This document shows, piece after piece, positions 8,672-17,097 of a stretch of DNA of 64,000 nucleotides (positions within the stretch are counted from its first letter, which is position 1; each line of letters begins with the position of its first letter). Source of the DNA: Paenibacillus lycopersici (GTDB taxonomy: Bacteria > Bacillota > Bacilli > Paenibacillales > Paenibacillaceae); NCBI RefSeq assembly GCF_010119935.1, contig NZ_CP048209.1:1793501-1857500 (forward strand). Reading direction: 5' to 3'. The translations under genes and the position numbers were made by a program. The notes beneath the pieces were generated by a model. That model saw nothing but the letters and a program-made list of their open reading frames with translations. It searched no databases and was not told where the DNA came from.

Positions 8672-8714
8672 ATTAAGCGGATTGAAACGCTTGCGTATCG
8701 AGAGGAGGAGGGAA

Positions 8715-9506
8715 GTGCGAAGCATAAGCGAGGCGCGCTTCACGGACGAATTACGCGCATGGGCAGACGAAATCAATGAGCTGCAGGCCAGCGCTTGCTA
8801 TCAATCGGACAGCTTCGAGCGGCTAAGCGCCGAATTGGATCGCCTGTGCGCCTATATTCTCCACGAGGACAACGGTCGGCTATGGAACCATCTGGAGGAT
8901 CGCATGGCGACGGACGCGGCAGCCTATATGCGGCATTGTTCCGCTATGGCGCTCGGTACCCTCGAGAAGGCAAGAGTGCGGAAAATCTGTTCGCGACATC
9001 GCGATCGCTGCCTGTACGCGGAGCTGCTGTCCGCCTCCTTGCGGGAGGAACGCAATCAGGTTGAGGTGCCGCGGGATGCGAAGGTGATGTTTGTCGGCGC
9101 TGGCGCTTTCCCCGCCTCGGCGTTTACGCTTGCGGAAGCCGTATCGACCGAAGTGCTGTGCGTCGATATCGATGAGGAAGCGATTCGATACGGCACCGAG
9201 CTTGCGCGGCATCTGGGGCTGGATGCAACGATTCGCTACGTGAAGAGCCATCTGGGCGACCTTCGCTTCGCTGCCGATGCCACGCATATCTTCATCGCTT
9301 CGCTCGTCCCGGAGAAGCTGGACATCTTGCGGGAACTGCGACCGATCGTCCGGCCCGGCTGCCGCTTCATCGTCAGGTACGGCAATGGCCTCAAGTCGTT
9401 GTTTAATTATCCCTTGGCTATCGATACGTTGAAGGGCTGGCGGGTGCGTGCGCTGGACCGCGCCGGAAGCATCTATGATACGATCGTTTTGGAAGCGGAC
9501 GACTGA
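8715..9506 (+). CDS. Nicotianamine-synthase-like enzyme (CntL-type opine metallophore biosynthesis)
   Basis: 263 residues from GTG at 8715, which has GAGGAGGAG just upstream; a longer frame from TTG 8652 would begin inside a Fur box and is rejected. The fold is SAM-dependent: VGAGAFPASAF (about 127-137) matches the glycine-rich SAM loop of nicotianamine synthases, followed by VDIDEEA (about 150-156), then ASLVPEKLDIL and the closing RPGCRFIVRYGNGLKSLFNYP. The bacterial branch (CntL) transfers the aminobutyrate part of SAM onto an amino acid during staphylopine-like metallophore synthesis. Two Fur boxes upstream fit iron or metal limitation. The usual partners (racemase, opine dehydrogenase, nickel/cobalt-type ABC importer) are not adjacent, which is unusual. 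Confidence 0.82.
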   Translation: MRSISEARFTDELRAWADEINELQASACYQSDSFERLSAELDRLCAYILHEDNGRLWNHLEDRMATDAAAYMRHCSAMALGTLEKARVRKICSRHRDRCLYAELLSASLREERNQVEVPRDAKVMFVGAGAFPASAFTLAEAVSTEVLCVDIDEEAIRYGTELARHLGLDATIRYVKSHLGDLRFAADATHIFIASLVPEKLDILRELRPIVRPGCRFIVRYGNGLKSLFNYPLAIDTLKGWRVRALDRAGSIYDTIVLEADD

Positions 9507-9637
9507 ATCGGTTTCCGCCGATCGGCCGGCGGGCAGGCTAGTGAGACAGGAACTAACGTATCAAGCTCGAATATTTAGCGTAACAAGCAACCTCTGGATC
9601 TGCGCGGCATACGCGCTTCCCGGCGAAAGGTGTCAAC

Positions 9638-10759
9638 ATGCTGACGTTTTACTTATTTCCGATTTCGTATGCGTTTCTGAGCTTTCCGGTCGCAGCGCTG
9701 CTGTTCACGCTGCCGTTCCTGCTCGTGCAATATCGGCGTCACGGGTACGTCCATAAGTACCGGGCGCTGCTGCTGTATCTGTTCCTGCTCTATATGATGA
9801 ACGCGGTGTATCTGATTCTGCTGCCGCTCCCGCCGAGCGTCCACAACGAGCCCCCGTCGTCCGGCTCGTACGCGCAGTGGATCCCGTTCCATTTCGTCAT
9901 CGATATCCTGAAGGAGACCGGCGTTGACTGGGAGCGGCCTTCGACGTACCTCCGTCTGCTGGAGGAAAGGGCGGTGCTGCAGGTTGCGTTCAATGTGCTG
10001 CTGACCGTGCCGTTCGGCATGTTCCTGCGGTATTATTTCCGTACGGGATGGCTGAAATGCCTGCTGCTGACCTTCGGGCTCTCGCTCTTCTTCGAAGTGA
10101 CGCAGGTGACGGGCATTTACGGCATCTACGATTACCCGTACAGGCTGTTCGACGTCGACGACGCGATGACGAACACGGGCGGCGGCATGATCGGCTTCGT
10201 TGCCGCCGACTGGCTGTCCTCGCGGCTGCCCCGCATCGACAAGCTTGACGAGCACGTCGATTTGACGGCGAAGCGCGTGTCGTACACCCGCCGGGGGCTG
10301 GCGTTCCTGATTGACTGGTTCGCGCTGAATCCGGTCATCGCGGCGCTGGCGGTCATGCATGTCCCGGTGCCGTACGTCATTGCGGTCGCGGCGTACTTCA
10401 TCGCGCTGCCGTATATCGCTAACGGGCAGACGCTCGGCAAATGGTTCGTCCGCATCCGCGTGCGCGGAACCGGGAACCGGCTGGGGCTGAAGGAGCTGCT
10501 GATCCGGTACGGTTTGCTCTACGGGGCCGTCGGAGGAATCAACGCGCTGATGATCGGCTTCGGCGCGCGCGGGGGAGGCGGCTCGATTGCCATACTCTCC
10601 TTACTGTTGGCCGTCTTCGCGGTCAATGCCGTCTTCGGCATTCACCTCGTCATGTGCCTGTTCAACCGGAAGCGGCAGCTGTTCTACGAACGGCGCAGCG
10701 GCACGGGCCATGTCATCACGCAGAAGCCGGCTAGACGCAATCGCAAGAACGCCGGGTAA
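9638..10759 (+). CDS. VanZ-RDD fusion membrane protein
   Basis: 373 residues with two membrane modules. Residues about 1-200 are VanZ-like (helices such as VAALLFTLPFLLVQYRRHGY, then NVLLTVPFGMFLRYYF and FEVTQVTG...RLFDVDDAMTNTGGGMIGF, the VanZ signature region). Residues about 215-350 form an RDD domain (RRGLAFLIDWFALNP at its start, NGQTLGKWFVRIRV in the middle). VanZ proteins raise tolerance to glycopeptides in some hosts; RDD is a domain of unclear transport function. The fusion is known in Paenibacilli. RBS GAAAGGTG precedes ATG. The actual role is unknown. Confidence 0.82.
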   Translation: MLTFYLFPISYAFLSFPVAALLFTLPFLLVQYRRHGYVHKYRALLLYLFLLYMMNAVYLILLPLPPSVHNEPPSSGSYAQWIPFHFVIDILKETGVDWERPSTYLRLLEERAVLQVAFNVLLTVPFGMFLRYYFRTGWLKCLLLTFGLSLFFEVTQVTGIYGIYDYPYRLFDVDDAMTNTGGGMIGFVAADWLSSRLPRIDKLDEHVDLTAKRVSYTRRGLAFLIDWFALNPVIAALAVMHVPVPYVIAVAAYFIALPYIANGQTLGKWFVRIRVRGTGNRLGLKELLIRYGLLYGAVGGINALMIGFGARGGGGSIAILSLLLAVFAVNAVFGIHLVMCLFNRKRQLFYERRSGTGHVITQKPARRNRKNAG

Positions 10760-10904
10760 CTTAAGTTTGCCACGTTCAGAGCCATCAGGAAGCCGAGGGG
10801 ATCAGTACTACTTCCCTCGCGTCAGGCGCGATCTGATTGAATGGTAGGGCTGAAGAGTCGCGAAGGCCGAACTCATAATACGAAAGAGCAGAATAATTAA
10901 ATCG

Positions 10905-10936
10905 AAAAGCCCGGAGCCGAAGCTCCGAGCTTTCTC
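10905..10936 (-). terminator. Terminator after the yedE-tusA pair (also readable on +)
   Basis: AAAGCCCGGAGC, loop CGAA, GCTCCGAGCTTT. The minus-strand transcript ends with T's from the preceding AAAA. Confidence 0.75.
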
Positions 10937-10965
10937 GATTAGTCATAGCCCTGCGCAGGCGCGCG

Positions 10966-11211
10966 TTACGCCCGGATATAGAATATCAGCTCGCGTCCGT
11001 TCTGCTGCGGCTCCATCTCCATGGTGTAGCCATGCTTCACCACTTCTTCGGGGACGTTACGCAGCGAGGCCGGGCAATCGGCCACCACTTGCAGCAATTG
11101 GCCCTTCTGGAGCTGAGTCAGCGTTTCCAGCGTATAGATGACCGGATAAGGACAAGATTCGCCGCGTACATCAAGCGAATAATCAATGGAACGAGGGGGA
11201 TTCTGCGACAT
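10966..11211 (-). CDS. TusA/SirA-like (YedF) sulfurtransferase
   Basis: 81 residues, typical of TusA-fold proteins. The CPxP signature with the sulfur-carrying cysteine is at C20 (GESCPYPV). I start at MSQNPPRS because the family begins there; the frame extends further only into the upstream gene. Its start overlaps the end of the YedE-like gene by 29 bp, so the two are translationally coupled. YedE-YedF pairs are associated with thiosulfate or selenium handling: the membrane protein imports the sulfur species and the TusA partner carries it as a persulfide. Confidence 0.88.
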   Translation of the reverse strand: MSQNPPRSIDYSLDVRGESCPYPVIYTLETLTQLQKGQLLQVVADCPASLRNVPEEVVKHGYTMEMEPQQNGRELIFYIRA

Positions 11212-12409
11212 GTTCGGATTCTCCTTTCCGGAAGCCTCTCTTGAATCGGTAATGCTTCTGCCAATACACGGCGACGATGAAGCCGGCCGCCAGGACGACG
11301 AGGGTAGCCGCAAGCGCTCCCGCATGCCCCATGACATCGATCAGATTAATCTTGGAGCCGCTCTTCACGAGCGCATCATAGACGCCCAGATGATCCCAGG
11401 CATACGCGAGCGCGCCGGCGCCGAGAACATTGCCGATGAACACGGGGAGGAACACGATTTGTCCTTCCATCAGACGGTACATCATGCCGGTCTCGCAGCC
11501 GCCTGCCATCACGATGCCGATGCCGAACAGCAAGCCGCCGATCAGCGTGCTCAAGCCGGCGATCTTCGTGATCGGCTCCATGCCGTAGATGACAATAACG
11601 GCAAGCGTGGCTATCGAGCTGATCGCCATGCCAAGGATAATCGCCTTGGTCATCGTCGCGCGTCCGCTGATCCAGAGATCGCGGAACGCCGACGTGAAGC
11701 AGATTTGACCGCGTTCGATCAGAATGCCGAACATCGCGCCGAACAAGGCGGCGACGCCGAGCATGCGCTGACCGCTCGCGAAGAAATACACGATCAGCCC
11801 TGCATAAGCGACCGCGACGATGCCGCCCAGATAAGGCTGTATCGCCGACGTTTGGGGCGTCGGGCGTTCGAGAGCGCCTTTCGCGAGCCGCGGCTTTCCC
11901 TTCCACCACGGGGTGACGACGAGTTTGGCGCCGAGATAGGTGCCGCCTGCTGTCGCAACCATGAAGATCCAAGCATGCAGGGAAAACTGGGGGACGCCGG
12001 TAAAGAAGGCAGCCAGGTTGCAGCCGAGCGCCAGGCGGGCGCCGAAGCCGGCGACGATCCCTCCGGCGAAGCTTTGCGCCCATCGCCGTTTCTGCCTCGG
12101 GAGGCGGAGCTTGAAGTTATTGTTCAGCAGGACCATGATCAGGGCGCCGATGAACATCCCCCATACGATCCAGCCGTCCGTTCGGTTGAAGGTGGTTCCT
12201 TTCATGCCGATCAATTGAAAGTAACTCCAACTCGAGACATCCGCCCCGAACCACTCCATGACATGCCCGGCGAGACGGGTGAATTCTCCGGTCACCGCCC
12301 ACACCGTTTTCGTAATGCCGAAATAAACCGCGCTTAAAAGGCCCGCCAGCGCCATGGCCAGATAAGGGCTCCAATAGTTTCGGAACAGCTTGGCGTACAA
12401 CGATTTCAT
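11183..12409 (-). CDS. YeeE/YedE-family thiosulfate (or selenium-related) permease
   Basis: 408 residues with about ten membrane helices. Three cysteines in the family's conserved settings are visible: C130 in LALGCNLAAF, C237 in RGQICFTS and C305 in AGGCETG. In structurally studied YeeE proteins such cysteines relay thiosulfate through the membrane. It is followed by a coupled TusA-like gene, the classic pair. No selD or selA is in the window, so sulfur use is as likely as selenium. GAAGGAG lies upstream of the ATG. A charged C-terminal tail overlaps the start of the next gene. Confidence 0.88.
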   Translation of the reverse strand: MKSLYAKLFRNYWSPYLAMALAGLLSAVYFGITKTVWAVTGEFTRLAGHVMEWFGADVSSWSYFQLIGMKGTTFNRTDGWIVWGMFIGALIMVLLNNNFKLRLPRQKRRWAQSFAGGIVAGFGARLALGCNLAAFFTGVPQFSLHAWIFMVATAGGTYLGAKLVVTPWWKGKPRLAKGALERPTPQTSAIQPYLGGIVAVAYAGLIVYFFASGQRMLGVAALFGAMFGILIERGQICFTSAFRDLWISGRATMTKAIILGMAISSIATLAVIVIYGMEPITKIAGLSTLIGGLLFGIGIVMAGGCETGMMYRLMEGQIVFLPVFIGNVLGAGALAYAWDHLGVYDALVKSGSKINLIDVMGHAGALAATLVVLAAGFIVAVYWQKHYRFKRGFRKGESEHVAESPSFH

Positions 12410-12655
12410 TGTCCGATTCGTTCTCCTTCACTTAGCCTTAATGTGTTCGGCATCTATTTTACTATAATTCGTACGTGAGCGGTCGCAAAATATGTGCGGG
12501 TAATACAGGAAAGACAAGAAGGCAGAGGATACTGAGCCTTGGGATTTGAAGGAATTCCCTTTCCATTGTCGAAAGGTTGTAGCAGTTCACGAAAGGAGGA
12601 TCTCCGATGCGGTGGTGCAGCTATAGACGGCCGGTCCGAATCCGCCGTCTCCCTC

Positions 12656-12952
12656 ATGCCGGAACATATCCTGCCGTTCATTCCGCAAGAGCGGATGATC
12701 TGTCTGTATACCTCGGATGAAGAGATCGAGCGGCTCTACTTCTTTCGCGAAGACCATAAGATGATTTTGGACGTCATTAACCTGACGGCCAATCCGGCGG
12801 AGACCATCAGGCACGGCAACCGAACGATGGTGAAATTCTCCCATGAAATTCGTATGGCCTGCATGAGGCACGGGATCGGAACCGTTGAAAGAACGCCCCA
12901 TATGAGCGAGGAAGAACAATTCGGATACGTTCGGGCGCATTTTGGCGTATAA
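12656..12952 (+). CDS. Uncharacterised small protein, start uncertain
   Basis: About 98 residues beginning MPEHILPFIPQERMICLYTSDEEIERLYFF; mixed alpha/beta, with a conserved-looking C-terminus (HMSEEEQFGYVRAHFGV). I do not recognise a family. A very good RBS (AAAGGAGG) stands 8 nt before an ATG at 12606, but that ATG opens a different frame that closes after about 38 codons. Either translation starts at 12656 without a clear RBS, or a frameshift near 12610-12650 has broken a longer N-terminus. The frame is followed by a terminator at 13036. Confidence 0.5.
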   Translation: MPEHILPFIPQERMICLYTSDEEIERLYFFREDHKMILDVINLTANPAETIRHGNRTMVKFSHEIRMACMRHGIGTVERTPHMSEEEQFGYVRAHFGV

Positions 12953-13035
12953 CGGTGCAAGGACGCCGCAGACTTTCGGGCGGTCGAAGAAAGGGCCTAT
13001 GAGCTCGGGTACGTGAGGTCTTAAGACAGAAGAAG

Positions 13036-13069
13036 AAGAGAGCGGTTTCCATGCGGAACCGCTCTTTTT
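13036..13069 (+). terminator. Terminator in the 12953-13282 gap
   Basis: AGAGCGGTTTCC, loop ATGC, GGAACCGCTCTTTTT with one bulged T. Apart from this hairpin I see no gene in the 330-bp gap. Confidence 0.8.
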
Positions 13070-13282
13070 CATGTGGAGGAGCGCGTGGATGCAGGCTCCA
13101 ACCGAGCTTGCACGCTGCTTGAGACAGCCGCGCTCCAGTGGAAAAACAGACAAATAATTGGTGAGAATAACAAAGACGACCGTACCGCGCAGGCTTATAA
13201 TAGATAGAGATGTATGCGGTTTCACATCATGGATCGCGCTAGTCGGGATGCGCACAAACTTTCTCAAAAGGAATGATGGTGC

Positions 13283-15562
13283 TTGAATCGTATGTGGCTG
13301 CGAAAAATGATATGGTCCTATCTGCCGATCTTCTGCTTCATCTTCTCCTTCCTCTTCTTTGTTTTCTTCCAGACTCTCGTTGAACAAAACAATCGCAACA
13401 CGAAAGAATCCAGCCAAGTGTTCGTGAACCAGCTGCTGCAGTCCGTGGATGTCAGCTTAAGGTCACTCGACAATATGATGATCCGGGAAATGCTGCTGTC
13501 CAGCAGGCTGCTGACCGACTTCTTCCAGGAGCGCGGGAAGGATAACGTATTTCTGAATTACCAGGTCGTCAACCAGATGCAGCAATTGAAGCTGGCGATG
13601 CCGATCATCGACTCGTATTATTTGGTACGCAACAACGACGGCACCGTCTTCAGCGGCACGTCGACGCCGATGAACGCGTTCCCGGACATTGCGTTCATCC
13701 GCGGCCAGCAGGCGGGCAAATTGTCGTATGTCTCGACGTGGAGCTCGTTCCGCTCCTATCGCGAATTCACGAACCAGAAGCCGAAGGACGTTATCAGCCT
13801 CGTGCACAACGTGGCGATCGGCGACGGCACGGACGGCATGATCGTCGTCAATATCAGCCTCGCCTCCCTTCGGGACATGCTCGGCGAGATGTACGATCCG
13901 GAGCGCGTATTCGTCCAGCTGTACGATAACGATGGGAATCCGCTGTTCAACCCGGACGACATGCCGAGCAAGAGGCGGGTGCTGGCGAGCCAGTCCTCGT
14001 CTTACACCGGCTGGACGGCGGAGAGCGGCGCCGCGGACGGGACGACCGTTGCCGCGATCTCGGGCGTATCGAGCATATGGCTCATGCTCGGGCTGCTCGT
14101 GTTCGTCGCCGGAGGCGTCTCGATCGTCTATATCACGCGCAAGAATTACAAGCCGATCGCGGATCTCGTCTTCCGCATCCAGGATCAATTCGGCGCCGAT
14201 AAGCCGGCGCTCGGCAGGCTGGCGGTGGACGAATTCACGTTCATCGAGACGGCCATCAACAATTTCGCCGAGCAGACGAAGCTGTTCCAGCAGGAGAGCC
14301 AGAAGACGGCGGCCCGCAGACAGAAGGCGCTGTTCCGGGAGCTGCTGCAGGAAAGCGGCGAGCATGCGGAGGGCGTGCACGCGGAAGGCATCGAACCGTC
14401 AGGTCTGCCGGTTCATGACCGGCTGCAAACCTTCGTCGTCGAAATCGATCACCCCGAGCAGGTGTTCAGCCGCTACAAGAGCCGCGACCAGTCGTTATTC
14501 AAGTTCGTCATCAGCAGCGCGGTTCATGAAATGTTCAAGGCGCAGCGCCAGGTTCCGTTATGGCTGGAATGGACGACGCCGCTGCAGCTGACCGGCATCG
14601 TCTTCCTGACGGACGAGGATGAGGCTGAGAATGAGCATGAGGCTGAAGGCATTGCCGCCGCAACGGCAGCGCGCATTACTTCCTGGGTGGATCAGCACTT
14701 GGCCTTCTCGGTGACGGTCGGCCTCGGGGAGCCGATCGAATCCGGCGCCGGATTCGGGCCGGCGGCGGATTCGAGCCTGCCGGCGGGCGCCGGCGTATCC
14801 AACCGGCAGGCGCTGGAGGCGCTGACGTTCAAGGCGACGCTCGGTTATAACCGCGTCATCGCGTACAGGGACACGCAGCAGGCGACGGCCAAGGAAACGA
14901 ATAAGCATCTGCAGGCGATCCATCGGTTGATCCAGCAGCTTCGGCTGCAGGACGCCGAATGGCAAGAAGGGTTCGAAGCGTTCTTCCGAGGCATGCGGGG
15001 CAGCCTTCTGCCGAAGAGCGAGATCGCCGGGCTGTGCCGGTATTTCGTCGACCATTCGGACCTGCAGCTGTCACAGGCCTCGAAGGAGTATTACGACGCT
15101 TGGATGCAGTACGCTTCCGCGCCCTTGCGGCAGGCGATCGAAGAATTCGAGACGCTTGACGAGCTGCAGCGGCGCTTCGGCGAGGCGCTCGCGCGGAACG
15201 CCGAGCAGATGGCGGCGCTGGCGAACCACCGCCAGCATCATCAGCTTCTTCAAGAGATTCGGGATTATATCGGGCAGGACTATGCCAATTCGGAGCTGTC
15301 GCTGGAATTCCTCGGCGATAAGTTCGGCATCAGCGCCAAATACATCAGCCAGCTGTTCAAGGAAGAATTCGGCGAGAATTTCCTGGACTATCTGTCCCAG
15401 CTGCGCATCATGGAAGCGAAGAAACGGCTGCTGGAGCAGCCGGATTCGATTCAGGAGGTCGGCGAACGCGTCGGCTATGTCAACGCGGCGACGTTCCGCA
15501 GGGTGTTCCGCAAGGTGGAGGGCATCTCGCCCGTCGACTACCGCAAGCGCCATGCGATGTAA
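13283..15562 (+). CDS. Membrane-anchored AraC-type transcriptional regulator with extracellular sensor
   Basis: 759 residues. Helix 1 (about 10-30, SYLPIFCFIFSFLFFVFF) and helix 2 (about 262-284, SSIWLMLGLLVFVAGGVSIVY) bracket an extracellular dCache-like sensor. A HAMP-like linker and a long cytoplasmic middle region follow, then a C-terminal HTH_18 AraC domain (about 655-755; LEFLGDKFGISAKYISQLFKEEFGENF, ending in the ISPVDYRKRH signature). This architecture is widespread in Paenibacillus and usually senses a carbohydrate outside the cell to switch on the neighbouring LplABC-type importer. The transporter genes begin 546 bp downstream. TTG start, with AAAAGGAATGATGG upstream. Confidence 0.9.
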   Translation: MNRMWLRKMIWSYLPIFCFIFSFLFFVFFQTLVEQNNRNTKESSQVFVNQLLQSVDVSLRSLDNMMIREMLLSSRLLTDFFQERGKDNVFLNYQVVNQMQQLKLAMPIIDSYYLVRNNDGTVFSGTSTPMNAFPDIAFIRGQQAGKLSYVSTWSSFRSYREFTNQKPKDVISLVHNVAIGDGTDGMIVVNISLASLRDMLGEMYDPERVFVQLYDNDGNPLFNPDDMPSKRRVLASQSSSYTGWTAESGAADGTTVAAISGVSSIWLMLGLLVFVAGGVSIVYITRKNYKPIADLVFRIQDQFGADKPALGRLAVDEFTFIETAINNFAEQTKLFQQESQKTAARRQKALFRELLQESGEHAEGVHAEGIEPSGLPVHDRLQTFVVEIDHPEQVFSRYKSRDQSLFKFVISSAVHEMFKAQRQVPLWLEWTTPLQLTGIVFLTDEDEAENEHEAEGIAAATAARITSWVDQHLAFSVTVGLGEPIESGAGFGPAADSSLPAGAGVSNRQALEALTFKATLGYNRVIAYRDTQQATAKETNKHLQAIHRLIQQLRLQDAEWQEGFEAFFRGMRGSLLPKSEIAGLCRYFVDHSDLQLSQASKEYYDAWMQYASAPLRQAIEEFETLDELQRRFGEALARNAEQMAALANHRQHHQLLQEIRDYIGQDYANSELSLEFLGDKFGISAKYISQLFKEEFGENFLDYLSQLRIMEAKKRLLEQPDSIQEVGERVGYVNAATFRRVFRKVEGISPVDYRKRHAM

Positions 15563-15607
15563 GAACGGACAAACGATCGGATAAACGCCTTACGGCGAAA
15601 GATAAGG

Positions 15608-15652
15608 GACTGCCCGCAGCAGAAGCGTTTCTGCTTGCGGGCAGTCTTTTTG
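15608..15652 (+). terminator. Terminator after the AraC sensor-regulator
   Basis: GACTGCCCGCAGCAGAA and TTCTGCTTGCGGGCAGTC pair with one bulge and are followed by TTTTTG. Confidence 0.85.
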
Positions 15653-15699
15653 TCGCGGTCGGCGGGCGGGCGCTCGGCTTGCCGTCAGCGGTCTTTCCC

Positions 15700-15830
15700 G
15701 GTCCGTCCGGCAGCAGGCCGCCACGCCCTTCCGGCAGCAGGCCATCCCGGCCTTCCGGCAGCAGGCTTCCCCGCCGCCCGTGCCTTCCGGCAGCAGACTG
15801 CCCCGGCCTCCGGCAGCAGACCGCCGCAGC
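15700..15830. repeat. Degenerate GC-rich direct repeat (5 copies)
   Basis: TCCGGCAGCAG recurs at about 15706, 15730, 15753, 15785 and 15809 with variable 24-32-bp spacing and similar flanks (GGCC/GACC). Intergenic, with no obvious coding role. Confidence 0.7.
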
Positions 15831-16107
15831 TCTTCGAACATGCCCGCAAGCACGCCGCCGGAAAGATAAGCGCCGCTGGAAAAATGCGCGCTGCATGCGC
15901 AGATCCCAGCAACGGCGCGGGATTGGAAAAATAGACCACATGTGGAGAAGTAGCCGTTGTCCGCGACATGCGATTCCATTATCGTTGTCATCAAGCCGTT
16001 GTCATCCAGCCAGCGAGACGGGGGAATCGCAAGCAGCGACGTTCATCGCTCATGCATGCAGTACCGCAAGCCATCCATAACGTGAAGAAGGGAAGTGACG
16101 GGGAATC

Positions 16108-17082
16108 ATGCCGGCAACGACGGGAGCGCTTGAAGGCAAGAAGGCGAAAACCGCCACGGGCGGCAGATCGCTCATACTCAGAGACCGCGGGAAGCGGGTG
16201 AAGCGGCATTGGCAGCTGTATCTGCTCGTGCTGCTGCCGGTCGCGTATCTGGTGATTTTCAAATACATCCCGATGTACGGCGCGCAGATCGCGTTCCGGG
16301 ATTTCAGTCCGGTGAAGGGGGTGACCGGCAGCGATTGGGCGGGAATGAAGCATTTCTCGACGTTCTTCAGCTCGCCGAACTTCTGGATGCTGATCAAGAA
16401 CACGCTCATCATCAGCATTTACTCGCTCATCGTCGGATTTCCCGCGCCGATTCTGCTCGCGCTGGCGCTGAACGAAGTCCGGAGCATGCGGTTCAAGCGG
16501 CTCGTGCAGATGGTGACGTTCGCGCCGTATTTCATCTCGACGATCGTCATGGTGTCCATGATCATTCTGTTCCTGTCGCCGAGACTGGGCTTCGTCGATC
16601 ATATTCTGACGGTCTTCGGCATGGAATCGATCAATTTCATGGGCGTTCCGAAGTACTTCAGCAGCATCTTCGTCTGGTCGAACGTCTGGCAGGGCATCGG
16701 GTACGGAGCGGTCATCTACCTGGCGGCGCTCTCCGGAATCAACGTTGACCTGTATGAGGCGGCCAAGGTGGACGGGGCGTCCCGGATCCGCAAAGTCTGG
16801 CATATCGACTTGCCCGGCATCATGCCGGCGGCGACGATCCTGCTCATTCTAAACGTCGGGCAGATCATGAACGTCGGCTTCGAGAAAATCTATCTGATGC
16901 AAAATCCGCTCAATACGAGCACCTCGGAGGTCATCTCGACCTACGTGTACAAGATTGGATTGCTGGGCGCGAACTTCAGCTTCTCGGCGGCCGTCGACCT
17001 GTTCAATTCCGTCATCAATCTTATTCTGCTGCTCAGCGTCAACTACGTGGCCAGACGCATCTCCGAAAGCAGCTTATGGTAG
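16108..17082 (+). CDS. LplB-type sugar ABC transporter permease
   Basis: 324 residues, six predicted membrane helices after a basic N-terminal cytoplasmic segment (RGKRVKRHWQLYLLVLLP). The EAA loop that docks the ATPase is EAAKVDGASRIRKVWHIDLP (about 214-233). Family: MalF/UgpA-like, LplB branch. It pairs with the second permease 15 bp downstream and the lipoprotein at 18110; no ATPase gene is present, as is usual for systems that share an MsmX-type ATPase. GAAGGGAAGTGACGGGG precedes ATG. Likely substrate: a plant cell-wall oligosaccharide, by family analogy only. Confidence 0.93.
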   Translation: MPATTGALEGKKAKTATGGRSLILRDRGKRVKRHWQLYLLVLLPVAYLVIFKYIPMYGAQIAFRDFSPVKGVTGSDWAGMKHFSTFFSSPNFWMLIKNTLIISIYSLIVGFPAPILLALALNEVRSMRFKRLVQMVTFAPYFISTIVMVSMIILFLSPRLGFVDHILTVFGMESINFMGVPKYFSSIFVWSNVWQGIGYGAVIYLAALSGINVDLYEAAKVDGASRIRKVWHIDLPGIMPAATILLILNVGQIMNVGFEKIYLMQNPLNTSTSEVISTYVYKIGLLGANFSFSAAVDLFNSVINLILLLSVNYVARRISESSLW

Positions 17083-17097
17083 GGGGCGAAACAAGAA

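Larger units (their letters stand above)
8273..8714. other. 442-bp gap without a convincing gene; Fur-controlled leader
   Basis: No open frame here has a credible start and composition. The stretch carries two Fur-like operators (8502 and 8657). The open frames across it are broken or use the operator sequence as codons. A short divergent transcript from the first operator cannot be excluded. Confidence 0.5.
15563..16107. other. 545-bp GC-rich spacer before the transporter operon
   Basis: Holds the terminator at 15608, a short GC-rich repeat (15700-15830) and the presumed transporter promoter region. All frames across it are low-complexity (Pro/Arg/Ala-rich) and I call no gene. Confidence 0.6.

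Noticed and set aside
8652..8714. Earlier TTG start of the nicotianamine-synthase-like gene
   Set aside because: It lies in the second Fur box and has no RBS; GTG 8715 has a strong one.
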